The notes: a model not told the origin generated them from the sequence alone. A stretch of 25,433 bases of DNA from Entamoeba histolytica HM-1:IMSS (GCF_000208925.1 NW_001915084.1:1353-26785), one strand, 5' to 3'. Positions 1 through 13,517 are shown, counted from the first letter of the stretch. Program-made: numbers and translations.

Positions 1-2
1 GG

Positions 3-696
3 AAATTATTAACCATTTGGTGGACAGTTTCTACAATTCGATTAAAATATTATGGAACATGGAAATTGACTGAATCACTTAGGAGAAATTTCAGGATGTG
101 GTTATACTGGAACAACAAAAGAAGGAAAAGATGAATTTTTATTATATAGAAATGTTAGTATTATAGAATTTGAAGTATGTAGGTCATGTAAAGTAAATAT
201 GGATCTTTGGAATACTTATGTTCAAAAATGGTTAAAGAATTATGTTTATGTCTCTATGATTGGAACACCATTAGAAAGATATAAAACAAGTTTAACTATG
301 GCAGTTTGTGCATTTTGGCATGGAGTATATCCAGGATATTATATGTCATTTTTTGTTTTAGGATTTGATAAAGATTTATCAAATTTAATTTATAAACGAC
401 TTGATCCATATATGAGAATGAAATTTGGAGAAGGAAGTATTGTATGGAATGTATATGATATTTTATTAAGAATATTTAATCATTGGCATTTAAATTATGC
501 AGTTTATCCTTTCATGAGATTTGAATTAATTCCTTCACTTATTGTAGTTTATAGAACATATTTCCTTGGTTATCTTATTCCATTAATACTTTATTTGTGG
601 TTAACTTATTATCCTCCTCATTTAACACAAGAAAAAATTAAGAAAGAAGAATTACAACAACAAAAAGATTCAACATTACTCAAAAAAGAAGACTAA
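3..696 (+). CDS. MBOAT-family lysophospholipid acyltransferase, 3' part, with a +1 frame change
   Basis: This is the C-terminal part of a membrane-bound O-acyltransferase of the LPLAT (MBOAT1/2/5, yeast Ale1) type. Such enzymes re-acylate lysophospholipids in the ER membrane. The 5' end lies outside the window. Positions 3-80 read in one frame and give RLKYYGTWKLTES, the family pattern R-x-K-Y-Y-x2-W-x-L-x-E. From 79 the reading must move +1 to continue with LGEISGCGY, which aligns without gap to the usual GLGF/GLGY segment. The frame from 79 stays open to TAA at 694-696. The catalytic His is in AFWHGVYPGYY (His codon 319-321), followed by hydrophobic segments and a Lys/Glu/Gln-rich cytosolic tail. 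The shift occurs at CTT AGG (78-83). Without it, translation would stop at TGA 132-134. Either the frameshift is programmed, or the base at 78 is a sequencing error or a true inactivating insertion. The family assignment is strong; the functional state is uncertain. Confidence 0.85.
78..84 (+). promoter_or_regulatory. Possible +1 ribosomal frameshift site (CTT AGG A)
   Basis: The upstream MBOAT frame reads TCA CTT AGG AGA, while the downstream MBOAT frame reads TTA GGA. A P-site tRNA slipping from CTT to TTA would join the two conserved halves with no residue lost. This is how the yeast Ty1 heptamer CUU-AGG-C works (established for Ty1 and ABP140). AGG looks like a rare Arg codon here, because the other genes use AGA almost exclusively. 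Function in this organism is inferred. A one-base insertion or assembly error is the main alternative. Confidence 0.35.
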
Positions 697-1727
697 AATT
701 TTTAATCTACTTTTTTTGTTTTTTATGTTTAAAAAAATGGAATTAACAAGAAAAGAAACATCATCATAAAAATAAAAAAAAAACAAAAAATAAAAGAATG
801 AGAAATTCATATCAATAAGAAATATAAATAATAGAAGAATGAATGAAAATAAACATTATTTTTATTATTATAACAACCACATGATATAAATTATTTCATT
901 CATTAATTCATTTTTTTTTTCATCTTCTTATGTATTTTAATAGTTCAAATAGAAATAAACAATAAATATCAAAATAAAATAAGAAATAAATAAAATGATA
1001 GAAATAATGAATGTAATTCAGTTAAATGAAAATATGATGAAATTAAAGTAAATGAAAATAAATGAATTACAAATGAAATTGAAATAAAATAGAAAAATAA
1101 CATTATAATGAAATATTTCATGTAATATCATTATTAATTTTATACGCAATAAATTTAATATGAATTTTATAAGTATTAAAGTTACAATTAAGTTAAATAT
1201 GATATTATAATCAACTATATATATTATTGAAATATATATTGTTTTACAAAACAACTCATAAATTAAATACAAGAAAAAATACTATAATGCTTATACGTTT
1301 GAAATTAACTTTATAACAGAATTGAAAATATAGGATCTATTGAAACAATCATTTCCCATTATTTATAAAATCAAATTGGGAATAATCACATTAATTGTTT
1401 TCAAGTTTGAATGTAATACGTTAGAAAACCCACACACACAAACATTAAAATAACATCAATTATCAAAACACTTGTGTCAATTTGTCAAAACACTAACTTT
1501 ATGAAAAACGGATAATATCATATTCAAGACTTCAAATGTTTGTGTTTGCTATTGTTTATTAATATTTGGATTAAGTATTTATTAAAGAATGTTATTTAAG
1601 AATGAAATTTTAACATTGAGTATATCAGATATTATTAACAGTAAAACAGGTTCATCAGTGGTTATTGAAGCTAAATGAAAATAAACCATGGAATAGTGTT
1701 ATGAATATTCTAATCTTAAAACAATGA

Positions 1728-1757
1728 TGTAAACAATGACAAAATTCATTGTTTACA
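1728..1757. repeat. Perfect 12-bp inverted repeat with 6-nt loop
   Basis: TGTAAACAATGA (1728-1739) is followed by CAAAAT and then by its exact reverse complement TCATTGTTTACA (1746-1757). It sits in the intergenic region, far from any recognised gene end, so it is not an obvious terminator. Function unknown. Confidence 0.7.
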
Positions 1758-4458
1758 ATAAAACTCAAACAATCAGTTGAATGATGAATTATTTAATTTG
1801 GGAATAGATGAAAGAGCTTTAATTCAAATGAAATAAATAACGTTGAATGAAACATTTCATATATTTCTCAGTATGATGAAAGAAGTATCAGTAAACTATA
1901 TTCAGTTGTTGTTTCTTGTTTTAATTTCATAATAATTTCATTTTGTCATTTTTCTTCAATTTTGAATTTTGTATTATTTGATAAAAATACTTTAGTTAAA
2001 CCATTATTCTTATATTCTCACAAATTAAATTACTTTATAACTCTATTCCATAATTCCATATTATCATTCTCATTCATTATACTGGTTTTATTTTAGTACA
2101 TATTATTTAAAATGATACTCATTTTAGTTAAAAGAGTTTATAATAAAATATGAAGAGATGAGAAATGAAAAAGAAGAGAATAAGACGTAAATATAGTTTA
2201 CAACAACTTTTAATTCTTTGAATTTATTACAATACATTAATACCATTTGATATTCATTGAATTTAAATTAAAACAAATATATCAACATCATTAACAACAC
2301 TCTTATTTAAATTAACGTGAATAAACAAAAAAAACATTCAAATTAATAATGATATTTTCAAGTGTTATATAATTTCTAATACAAAAATTATTCATTCATA
2401 ATACAGTCGGATTAATCAATTAATTACTACAATTGAGAAAATGTAGAATGACGTATATATTATTAATGAAACTATTATGATAAATACTTTTCATATTCAT
2501 TCGTTTTTATTTGAAGAAATAATTAACATAAAATGTGAATGTCAAACGATTGTAAAATTATCATCAACTATTAAAGATAAAAGAAATAGAATGAAATCTA
2601 TTAGATATAGTAAAGAGTATGTAAAAGTACATTCTAATACTACAAACACTAAACCATCTATTCTTATTATTTTAAAGAAATTGATTTAATTAAAGATAAA
2701 CCAATCAATCAGAAACATATTTTAAGTATAATAACAGGAATATCGAAAAACTAACTAGTAATGAAAATGAACTTGTAGTATTATTAATAATAAAACACGA
2801 GTTAAAATATGTGCATATTGAAACATCATAAAAGAATACAGACATACGAATGAATGATATAAAAATGGATATTGATGAAAATAAATAATAAGACATAAAA
2901 TTTGATACAAAATTATCGAATTGGTTATTAAAAACATTATTAATAATTCATTCAATGATAGAAAATGAGTATTAACATGTTTGTTAAGAAGAATATATAT
3001 TTATTATAAGATAAGACATTTATGATATAAGTGTTAGTTAACTTCAATACATTCATTTAAAATAATGGCAATTATAATTTAATGAATGGTGATGTATTAT
3101 TCAATACAAAATGAAAATTACAGATAAGTTGTATATAACTAGTACTCTAAGTTCATTAAAGAAATTTCAAATAGTTAAAAGAGAATAGCAAATAACTATT
3201 AATTAAATTGGTGTTAAAGTGATAGTGTCTAATTAGTGCAATAATAATAAATTTCATAAATACAACAAAAATAAAACAATTTGAAATAATTGTGTTAATG
3301 TGATATTGTTAAATGTAATGTTAATAACATGAATTTATATAATGAAAATAATAACTCAACAAAAAATAATAAAATTGAAGTATTTTCTACATATAATTCA
3401 AATAAGAATGTTTCACTATTATTTCTTTTTTCAAAGAATTTAAATAAAATGAAAATAATGTGTATTTTCAAATGATGTATTGTTGTATTATCAATAATAG
3501 GCATGTTATTGTTAATAAAGAATATACTAACTTAATTTCAAAACAGTTGAATCAATTAAAACAATTTATGTTCAAATACATGATAATAAATAATAATTAT
3601 ACTGTTATTTGATGGTTGAAAGTTGAGATAATTATTTTAAGTAATACTTAAACAAAAAAAAAACAAAGAAAATATATATCATTCAAATATTAATTGATGA
3701 AGAATTTGAAATTCACAAACAGGTATTAAAATTAGTTCAACGATGTTTATGAAATTACAATTCAACTACTATTAATATTCTTATTAAAACAATAATTGGC
3801 AATTAAAAATATTTCTAAAACAATTATTTCTATTATATTAACAATAGACGTGTTTTATGCTACAAGTATTATATTGTAAATGAATTAACGTTAACATACA
3901 TTTACAAAAAAGTCAGAATGAATAAATTTGATAGATTGATAGAATGAAGAAAGAAAAGAATGGAAATTGGGAATTAAAGTAATAAATTAAAAGTATTTAC
4001 CAAATGAATAATTGTAGTTATTGTAATAATAGTCAAAGTAATAATGAAAATATGAATAAAATTGATTATATTTTGAATGAAAAATTAGTTTATGAATAAA
4101 TAAAAGAAATGAAATAACAGAGAAATAAAAGAGTTAATAACAAGAATAAATGATGAAATAGAAAATACATAAAGATAATGATATTATAAGTGTCATATAT
4201 TTATAGTAATATTGTTTATAATAACAGAAAATAAAATAATACAATAAAACATTTTTATTTAAAGAATGAACGATGAAATAACATGAAAAGATTGCTGAAA
4301 AGAAACTAAAAGTAAATGAAGGAAATAATGATGAGATTGTATCTGAAAATGATTAATGACAAGAAATAATTCAAAGTAAAGAATAGTAATAATGGAAACA
4401 AGAATAAATAAATAATGAAAGAAAGAATAAACAAAAAACTAGAAAAGTGAATTGTTAT

Positions 4459-4479
4459 AAAAATGAATGGAAAAATGAA
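4459..4479 (+). promoter_or_regulatory. URE4-like direct repeats upstream of the lectin gene
   Basis: Two copies of AAAAATGAA lie at 4459-4467 and 4471-4479, with a 12-bp period. In the E. histolytica hgl5 promoter, the upstream regulatory element URE4 consists of two 9-bp direct repeats of this type bound by the EhEBP proteins (from memory of the literature). Their distance from the lectin ATG (about 170-190 bp) fits that arrangement. Similar A-rich words occur by chance in this DNA, so the pairing and position carry the weight. Confidence 0.6.
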
Positions 4480-4554
4480 ATGAATTTATTCTTGGTTTTA
4501 TTTTATACTATCCTCTTATTGTTTTACTTGATAAATTTCTGTTCAAAAAAGATA

Positions 4555-4563
4555 TATTCTATT
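4555..4563 (+). promoter_or_regulatory. URE3-like element TATTCTATT
   Basis: TATTCTATT lies 87-95 bases upstream of the lectin ATG. This motif is the known URE3 element of the hgl5 promoter, recognised by the calcium-responsive factor URE3-BP. The same nonamer also occurs by chance elsewhere in the window (for example 9056-9064), so the call rests on its position within the lectin promoter. Confidence 0.6.
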
Positions 4564-4610
4564 GAAAATAAAAGAAGGAAAGGACAAATTCTGAATAATA
4601 GGAAAGGCAA

Positions 4611-4635
4611 GTGAATTTAAACAAGACAATGAACT
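4611..4635 (+). promoter_or_regulatory. Lectin core promoter: TATA-like box and GAAC element
   Basis: GTGAATTTAAAC (4611-4622) is a variant of the Entamoeba TATA-like GTATTTAAA box. AATGAACT (4628-4635) matches the Entamoeba GAAC element, which lies between the TATA-like box and the start site. The ATG follows 14 bases later, consistent with the very short leaders of Entamoeba mRNAs. Confidence 0.65.
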
Positions 4636-4637
4636 AG

Positions 4638-8525
<3,888 letters not shown>

Positions 8526-8531
8526 GAACAA

Positions 8532-8536
8532 TAATT
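8532..8536 (+). terminator. Poly(A)-site motif TAATT after the lectin stop
   Basis: TAATT begins 7 bases after the TAA stop and is followed by T-rich sequence. This matches the UA(A/U)UU motif described near Entamoeba mRNA 3' ends. It is a short motif in A+T-rich DNA, so the evidence is modest. Confidence 0.4.
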
Positions 8537-9120
8537 AAGAGAATTGAATAACATTTTATGTTTTTAGATTAAAAATAAAAAGAAGAATAAATTGAGTGAT
8601 AAACAATGAATAAAAATAAAGTGAACATCATTTTTATTTTCATATTTTAACAACACCTTAATCAAATAAGAATTAATAAGTTATTTGTAGATATTCAGAA
8701 ATTATATAATCCATTCTTTTATTCTTTTCATTTTAATTATTCTATGTTTTAATTCTATTTGATATTTCAAATTATACAGACTTTCTATCAATTTATTCAT
8801 TTCTATTTATCTTTCTATTCTATCATTTAAATGTCATTTATTTCATCTTGGTAGTTGTTTTGTATTTCATTATATTTATCACATCAATGTTAAAAATAAC
8901 AGAAAAATAGAAAAAATAAATTAATTCTTATGAATTATTGAACAATAGTATATTTTGTTTATCACATATTTTCATTTAAATTCTATTTTAATAACAAATA
9001 ATAGTTCTGAGAGTCTATTAAATGAACAAACAATATTCCTTATTGGTTATTTACATATTCTATTGAATTGACAACATAATTATTATTCATTGATATTAGA
9101 CATTATATCACATTCATATA

Positions 9121-9138
9121 ATATCATTATAATGATAT
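9121..9138. repeat. 18-bp perfect palindrome
   Basis: ATATCATTATAATGATAT is its own reverse complement. It lies between two convergent genes, about 600 bases past the lectin stop. It may be chance in such A+T-rich DNA or part of a bidirectional 3'-end structure. Confidence 0.5.
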
Positions 9139-9393
9139 GGTGTTTATTTGTAAAAAACAATAAAAAAATCATTGAAATATTATACAATTAAAATGATATA
9201 ACAAAGATGTTTTATGAAAATATTATTATTTTAATCATTTTATTTATTGTTATTAAATTAAAAATAATAACCATTTGTTATTTTATTTCAATTATTATCT
9301 TATTTAATTTTCATAACTTTTAATTCAGTTATTTCTTCTTGATATTCATTGTTGCTATTTCTACTTAATAACATATCATTACATTCTACTTCA

Positions 9394-10494
9394 TTAAATA
9401 CATTGTGAATTTCTCTGTTTGAAACAATGAATAACATCTTCAAATTCTGTGTTTGTCATTTCATGATTAATAAAAGTAAAATAACTATTTCTACCATTCA
9501 TTATTATTGTTTGTTGTTGTTTTTCAATTTTATCTATCCAACCTCGTTGGATGTAATTCATCTTAATTTCTATTTCTTCAACTTGATAATAAGTAAGAGT
9601 TAGTCCCAATCCAAAGATATTTTGTGGATTAATCATTTCAATACCATTCATTTTCATTTCCATTGACTCTGTGTTATTTCTTAATGTAATTTTAATACAA
9701 TCAACATTACAATAAATGTATGTATCTCTTACTGCTTTATTCCTTTCTTGAATTATTTTGATCATTTTATCAAAATCACATCCTTTTTCATACACAATAT
9801 CTTCTTCTTCAATAATACTTCTTTCTTCTCTTTGTTGAATATCATTTTCTTGTTTAATAGGTTCTGACATTTTCTGACAACATTCTATGATAAATTTAGT
9901 TATATAATCTGTAATTTTATTTAATACAACAAGTTCTTTTGTTTCTATATCAAGACTAATTCTTTGAATATTCACCATAATACAAGTCTCACTCATTTCA
10001 AATACCTTTTTTAATTTATTCATTTCTTCTTGGTTTATTTGAACAAATAAATTTTCTACTATTGGAATATCTTCAACTCGAGTATTATCATGAAACATCG
10101 TTGAATCATTTCCATTTCTAAATAATGGTTGCATTATTCCAATACTTGGTTCTTTCTTTATTCCTTCTTTGATAGTAATATCAATGTCTTGAATTATACT
10201 TTTCTTTGTTCCTATTTCCATTTCTAACCTCTCTGCTTTAACTGAGATTGTTGTTTGTTGAGCTTGTATGATGTTAATGAATGGTTGTTTTTCATTTTCT
10301 GTTACTAAAACTTTCATTTCAAATTTATTCTCTCCATCATAACATGTCAATTCAATTTGATTCAATTTAATATTGATATTGGTTGTTTGTTGTTCTGGAG
10401 TTTCATATTGATTTTCAAAATCTTTTTGCTCATCTTTTTGAATCTTATTATTAATAATTTGAAGCACAGATAAGAATTTCCCCAACCCATCCAT
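9394..10494 (-). CDS. Hypothetical protein, 366 residues, possible lipid-transfer (ATG2/VPS13-like) beta-repeat fragment
   Basis: An intact minus-strand frame from ATG at 10494-10492, with no signal peptide or membrane helix, so probably cytosolic. I do not recognise the family with confidence. The protein alternates long amphipathic beta-like stretches of I/V/L at every second residue (for example INIKLNQIELTCYDGENKF near residues 39-57, and IYCNVDCIKITLRN near 260) with helical Glu/Lys/Gln-rich linkers. Two similar halves may exist: roughly 35-205 and 250-345. The I-x-L-x2-I-x4-YDG pattern recalls strands in ATG2/VPS13-type repeating beta-groove proteins, but such proteins are usually far longer. 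This is a weak inference. It is convergent with the lectin gene and transcribed in the same direction as the next two genes upstream on the minus strand. Confidence 0.75.
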   Translation of the reverse strand: MDGLGKFLSVLQIINNKIQKDEQKDFENQYETPEQQTTNINIKLNQIELTCYDGENKFEMKVLVTENEKQPFINIIQAQQTTISVKAERLEMEIGTKKSIIQDIDITIKEGIKKEPSIGIMQPLFRNGNDSTMFHDNTRVEDIPIVENLFVQINQEEMNKLKKVFEMSETCIMVNIQRISLDIETKELVVLNKITDYITKFIIECCQKMSEPIKQENDIQQREERSIIEEEDIVYEKGCDFDKMIKIIQERNKAVRDTYIYCNVDCIKITLRNNTESMEMKMNGIEMINPQNIFGLGLTLTYYQVEEIEIKMNYIQRGWIDKIEKQQQTIIMNGRNSYFTFINHEMTNTEFEDVIHCFKQRNSQCI

Positions 10495-10866
10495 TATTTA
10501 AAAAATTCAACATTTTATTATTTCTTTATTGTATAACAATACACACTTATTATGTTTTTAACACTATACTCACGTAAATATTTACATTCTTATTCATACA
10601 TGTATTATTCTTTATTGAATAACAATGATAAATGAAATAATAATGAATAAATACTGACATTATTCAATAATGCTTAATTAATCATTAATAATGATAATTA
10701 AATGAAATAATAAAATAAATATTAATTATAAATTAAATTATTATAACAATTCAAATAAATAAACATATAAATCATTAATAATATAAAATATAAAATATAA
10801 ATGTGTTATTAATATTAAAGTGTGACACTAATGTAATAAAAATAAGAAATAAAACAATATATTCAA
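10495..10866. other. Intergenic region
   Basis: Low-complexity A/T sequence (many AATAAT/ATAAAT words) between two minus-strand genes. It must contain the promoter of the 366-residue gene and the 3' end of the GPI-antigen gene, but no clear TATA-like or GAAC element stands out. Confidence 0.6.
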
Positions 10867-11949
10867 TTAAAAGAATGTGAATGTGATAATAATCGAAAGA
10901 ATGACAAATATACATGATGTACCATCAATATTTTTGTGATTATTAATATCATCATCTGATTCACTTTCTGAGCTATCTGTTGTTTTATTTTCTGATTCTT
11001 TACTTTCATCTTTTTGTTCATTATTCTTTCCGTCTTCTGGTTTGTTTTGTTTGTTATTATCTTTACTTTCATCTTTTTGTTCATTATTCTTTTCTTCAGT
11101 GTTTTTGTCTTGTTGTTGTGATTTTTGTTGATTATTACTATCTTTGTTTTCTTTTTCTTGTTCATTATTCTTCTTTTCTTGTCCTTGATTACTTGTTTCT
11201 TCTTCATTTTTCTTTTCTTCATTTTTATCTTTGTTTTTCTGGCTATTTTCATTATCACTTTCATTATCTTTAGTCTCACCTCCTTTTTTCTTTTCACTTG
11301 CATCACTTTCTTGACTTTGTTCTTTTCCTTTATCATCTTGTGGGTTGTCGTTCTTTTCATCTTTAATGTGTTCTGCTTTTCCTTCTTTCTCACTCGGATT
11401 TTCTTGATTCTTTTCTTGGTTCTTCTCATTTCCATTCTGATTTTCATGGTTTTCATCAACTTTCTGTTTGTTTTGTTCATTGTGTGTTGTGTCAGCCTCT
11501 TGTCCACTTGGACGTTCAGTGTCTTGGTGTTCCTCCTTACTTCCTTTGCCATTTTCTCCTGTTGATTGTTTTTCTGATTCTTTCACATCTTCTTTTTTCT
11601 GATTATCTCCAGCTGTTTCACTTGCTCCATTTACTGTTGATGTTTCTTTTGATTCTTTGACTCTTTCAGTTTCTTGAGTAGTTGGTTTTTCTTTAGGAAT
11701 AGTCTGTCCACCAAATGTCTCTTCTTGTTTTATTGGTTCTGTTGTAACTTTTTTATCAACAATTGTTTCAATTCCTTTTTCTTCAGTTGCTGTTGGTGTT
11801 GTTACTTCAACTTCACTTTTTAATTCTGCTTTATACAGATTGTGCATTCTTTTGTGTTGTTTTGATTTTATTTGTTTGTGTATTAATTCTTTATTGTTAA
11901 TACTTTCTGTTGCATTAGTAATTACAATAATCAATAGAAATATAAACAT
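10867..11949 (-). CDS. GPI-anchored low-complexity surface antigen (SREHP/ariel-like)
   Basis: The 360 residues begin with a signal peptide (MFIFLLIIVITNAT, cut near residue 14). A very hydrophilic Lys/Glu/Asn/Gln/Ser/Asp-rich body of about 320 residues follows, without Cys until residue 343. A short hydrophobic C-terminus (SCIFVILSIIITFTFF) follows NIDGTS, the layout of a GPI-attachment signal. The MFxFLL...T-AT start and the xxxFIVxxxIII-type end resemble those of the SREHP and ariel antigens of E. histolytica. However, the internal repeats differ from the SREHP Ser-rich dodecapeptide: here a KNNEQKDESK unit occurs twice with a 63-bp period. The product is probably displayed on the trophozoite surface. 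A TATA-like box (11976-11987) and a GAAC-like motif (11966-11971) lie just upstream on the minus strand. The family link is inferred from architecture; GPI anchoring is likely. Confidence 0.85.
   Translation of the reverse strand: MFIFLLIIVITNATESINNKELIHKQIKSKQHKRMHNLYKAELKSEVEVTTPTATEEKGIETIVDKKVTTEPIKQEETFGGQTIPKEKPTTQETERVKESKETSTVNGASETAGDNQKKEDVKESEKQSTGENGKGSKEEHQDTERPSGQEADTTHNEQNKQKVDENHENQNGNEKNQEKNQENPSEKEGKAEHIKDEKNDNPQDDKGKEQSQESDASEKKKGGETKDNESDNENSQKNKDKNEEKKNEEETSNQGQEKKNNEQEKENKDSNNQQKSQQQDKNTEEKNNEQKDESKDNNKQNKPEDGKNNEQKDESKESENKTTDSSESESDDDINNHKNIDGTSCIFVILSIIITFTFF
10997..11093 (-). repeat. Direct repeat within the GPI-antigen gene
   Basis: A 33-base unit beginning TCTTTACTTTCATCTTTTTG on the plus strand occurs at 10997-11029 and identically at 11060-11092 (period 63). 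It encodes the repeated KNNEQKDESK segment. A decayed third partial copy is visible near 11158-11180. Near-identity suggests recent unit duplication, typical of Entamoeba repeat antigens. Confidence 0.75.
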
Positions 11950-12860
11950 TGAATGAAATGTATGTAAGTTCTTCTCTTTAAATATACTCTTTTCTTTTTC
12001 TATTATTGCAATTTACATTCATTTTATTTTATAATGACTCAATTATTTCATTTTTCATTTCATCATTTCATCATATTGTTGTATTTTTGTATTTTGAAAT
12101 TCCATACCAAATAGAATGAAATGAAATATTAAATTAAAATTCAATTCATTTTTGTAATGTATTCAACAAATTGAATCATAAACAACAATAATAAAATAAA
12201 ATGAATAATAATTTCAATTCAAATTATTGTTATATTAAGAATATATTCATAACTATCAATCAATATATAACAATTATCATAACGATATATTGAAATTTAT
12301 ATTTACCATTTATTGATTTTCAAAAGTTATTAAGTGTTAATAATTACTTGATTATTTTTATGAATCTTTTATTTACAAATTTATTTTATTCAACCCATAA
12401 AACAAAACAAAGTAATAACAATAAATAATATCATTAATTAACATTAAAATTGTTCATTTATCAAATAATTTTTCTTTTTATTATCTTAATTCATTTTTTT
12501 CATATACTAAACTTTAGTATCATGTTTAGTTCAAAAATATAATATAATTTATTACAAAATTCAATTACAACAATTATATTTTATTATTGATTATCATGAA
12601 ATTTATAACAATAATAAAAGAAATATCAATAAATTTAACATTAGAAAAATCCTTTTAATTTCTTCTTCCTTGTGTTTTTCTTTTTCTATAAAAATAAAAT
12701 GAATTATACAATATATTTAAACATTTAGTATTTATTATCTCTTGTTATTTATATTCTAACTAGAATAAAAACACAATTTAATCTAAACGAACAATAAAAA
12801 ATATTAATCATTTAAATTTAAACATAAAATATTCTAATTTTTAATAAAACCCATTGTCAG
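11950..12860. other. Intergenic region
   Basis: A+T-rich, no supported gene. It contains the core promoter above near 11970-11990 and a short inverted repeat (ATACTAAA, C, TTTAGTAT) at 12504-12520. Near 12650-12690 the minus strand shows a TTTTTATAG-like acceptor followed by a short Lys-rich frame ending in TAA, but there is no donor or upstream exon to support a gene. Confidence 0.6.
11966..11987 (-). promoter_or_regulatory. Core promoter of the GPI-antigen gene
   Basis: On the minus strand, GTATATTTAAAG (11987-11976) matches the Entamoeba TATA-like consensus GTATTTAAAG apart from an inserted TA. AGAACTT (11972-11966) is GAAC-like. Both lie 17-38 bases before the ATG, which supports the chosen start. 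Confidence 0.6.
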
Positions 12861-13517
12861 TTAAATAAATAACATAATCATCATTCCAATAAGAGAAAGA
12901 ATAGTTAATGATGCTCCATCTATATAATCCGATGAATTTTTATTTGGTTTACTTTCACATTTATAAATAGTACTATTTCTACAAGAACCACATTTCCATA
13001 ATTCTTTTGTTTTATTTTTCACTTGTTCATCACATTGACTGTTAGTATAAATGACTCCATACATAGAACCGTTTTCTATTTTATACCTACAATATTCATT
13101 ACTAACTTCATCACACTTACCACAGATTCCTGTTACATAAGTCATATAAGCGTTATTTTGATGAGAACATTTATTATCATCTTCATCTAAACCAAAGTAT
13201 CCAATATAGTCTGGGATTTCTTTAAGTTCAACAGTACAACCTCTTGAAAGACAAAAATCTTTAAAATTTTCTTCACTAACAGCAACAGAAGTTTCATTTT
13301 TTGTTCCAGTACATTCTGATGATGTATTATATTGTGAAACTGTAACATTATTCCCACTCTGAATATAATATTCAGAAGTTGATGCTCCTGTATAATAACA
13401 CTTACCAAATTCAATAACTTGAAAAGTTATTGATTGTCCATCAGGACTTTTTGAGTTAGTAATGATTATTGACTCAGACATTACAAGACTAAATAACAAC
13501 AAAATAAATATGTTCAT
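12861..13517 (-). CDS. Small Cys-containing GPI-anchored surface protein with internal duplication
   Basis: The 218 residues have a signal peptide (MNIFILLLFSLVMSES, cut near 14-16), a Cys-containing ectodomain of about 175 residues and a GPI-type end (NSSDYIDGAS then LTILSLIGMMIMLFI). Seven N-glycosylation sequons (NVT, NTS, NET, NGS, NKT, NST, NSS) point to a secreted, glycosylated product. The ectodomain looks like two related halves: each has KC, then Y-x-I-x-x-G, then YxxS-x-C and an N-x-T, and CxxC pairs occur in the second half (CGKC, CGSC). Entamoeba genomes carry many uncharacterised proteins of this kind; I do not recognise a named family. The start is supported by GTATTTAAA 29-37 bases upstream. 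It lies in tandem with the other GPI-antigen gene. The ligand or role is unknown. Confidence 0.85.
   Translation of the reverse strand: MNIFILLLFSLVMSESIIITNSKSPDGQSITFQVIEFGKCYYTGASTSEYYIQSGNNVTVSQYNTSSECTGTKNETSVAVSEENFKDFCLSRGCTVELKEIPDYIGYFGLDEDDNKCSHQNNAYMTYVTGICGKCDEVSNEYCRYKIENGSMYGVIYTNSQCDEQVKNKTKELWKCGSCRNSTIYKCESKPNKNSSDYIDGASLTILSLIGMMIMLFI

Larger units (their letters stand above)
8526..9393. other. Convergent intergenic region
   Basis: A+T-rich DNA between the lectin 3' end and the 3' end of the minus-strand 366-residue gene. No reading frame of note. An 18-bp perfect palindrome lies at 9121-9138. Confidence 0.7.

Noticed and set aside
27..81. An intron (GTTTCT...TTAG) explaining the MBOAT frame change
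   Set aside because: It would remove the conserved RLKYYGTWKLTES segment, and the donor does not match the Entamoeba GTTTGT consensus well.
2477..2689. A 70-codon plus-strand frame in the gene-free region
   Set aside because: No domain, signal peptide, core promoter or codon texture distinguishing it from chance.
9056..9064. Second TATTCTATT (URE3-like) motif
   Set aside because: It lies between convergent genes, not upstream of a start; expected by chance in this A+T-rich DNA.
10863..11552. A 229-residue Lys/Met-rich minus-strand frame
   Set aside because: It is the out-of-frame shadow of the GPI-antigen gene, produced by its A-rich low-complexity codons; it has no signal peptide or domain.
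11125..11565. A Phe/Leu/Ile-rich 146-residue plus-strand frame resembling a membrane protein
   Set aside because: Antisense reading of the Lys/Glu-rich antigen gene, which always gives Phe/Leu/Ser-rich products.
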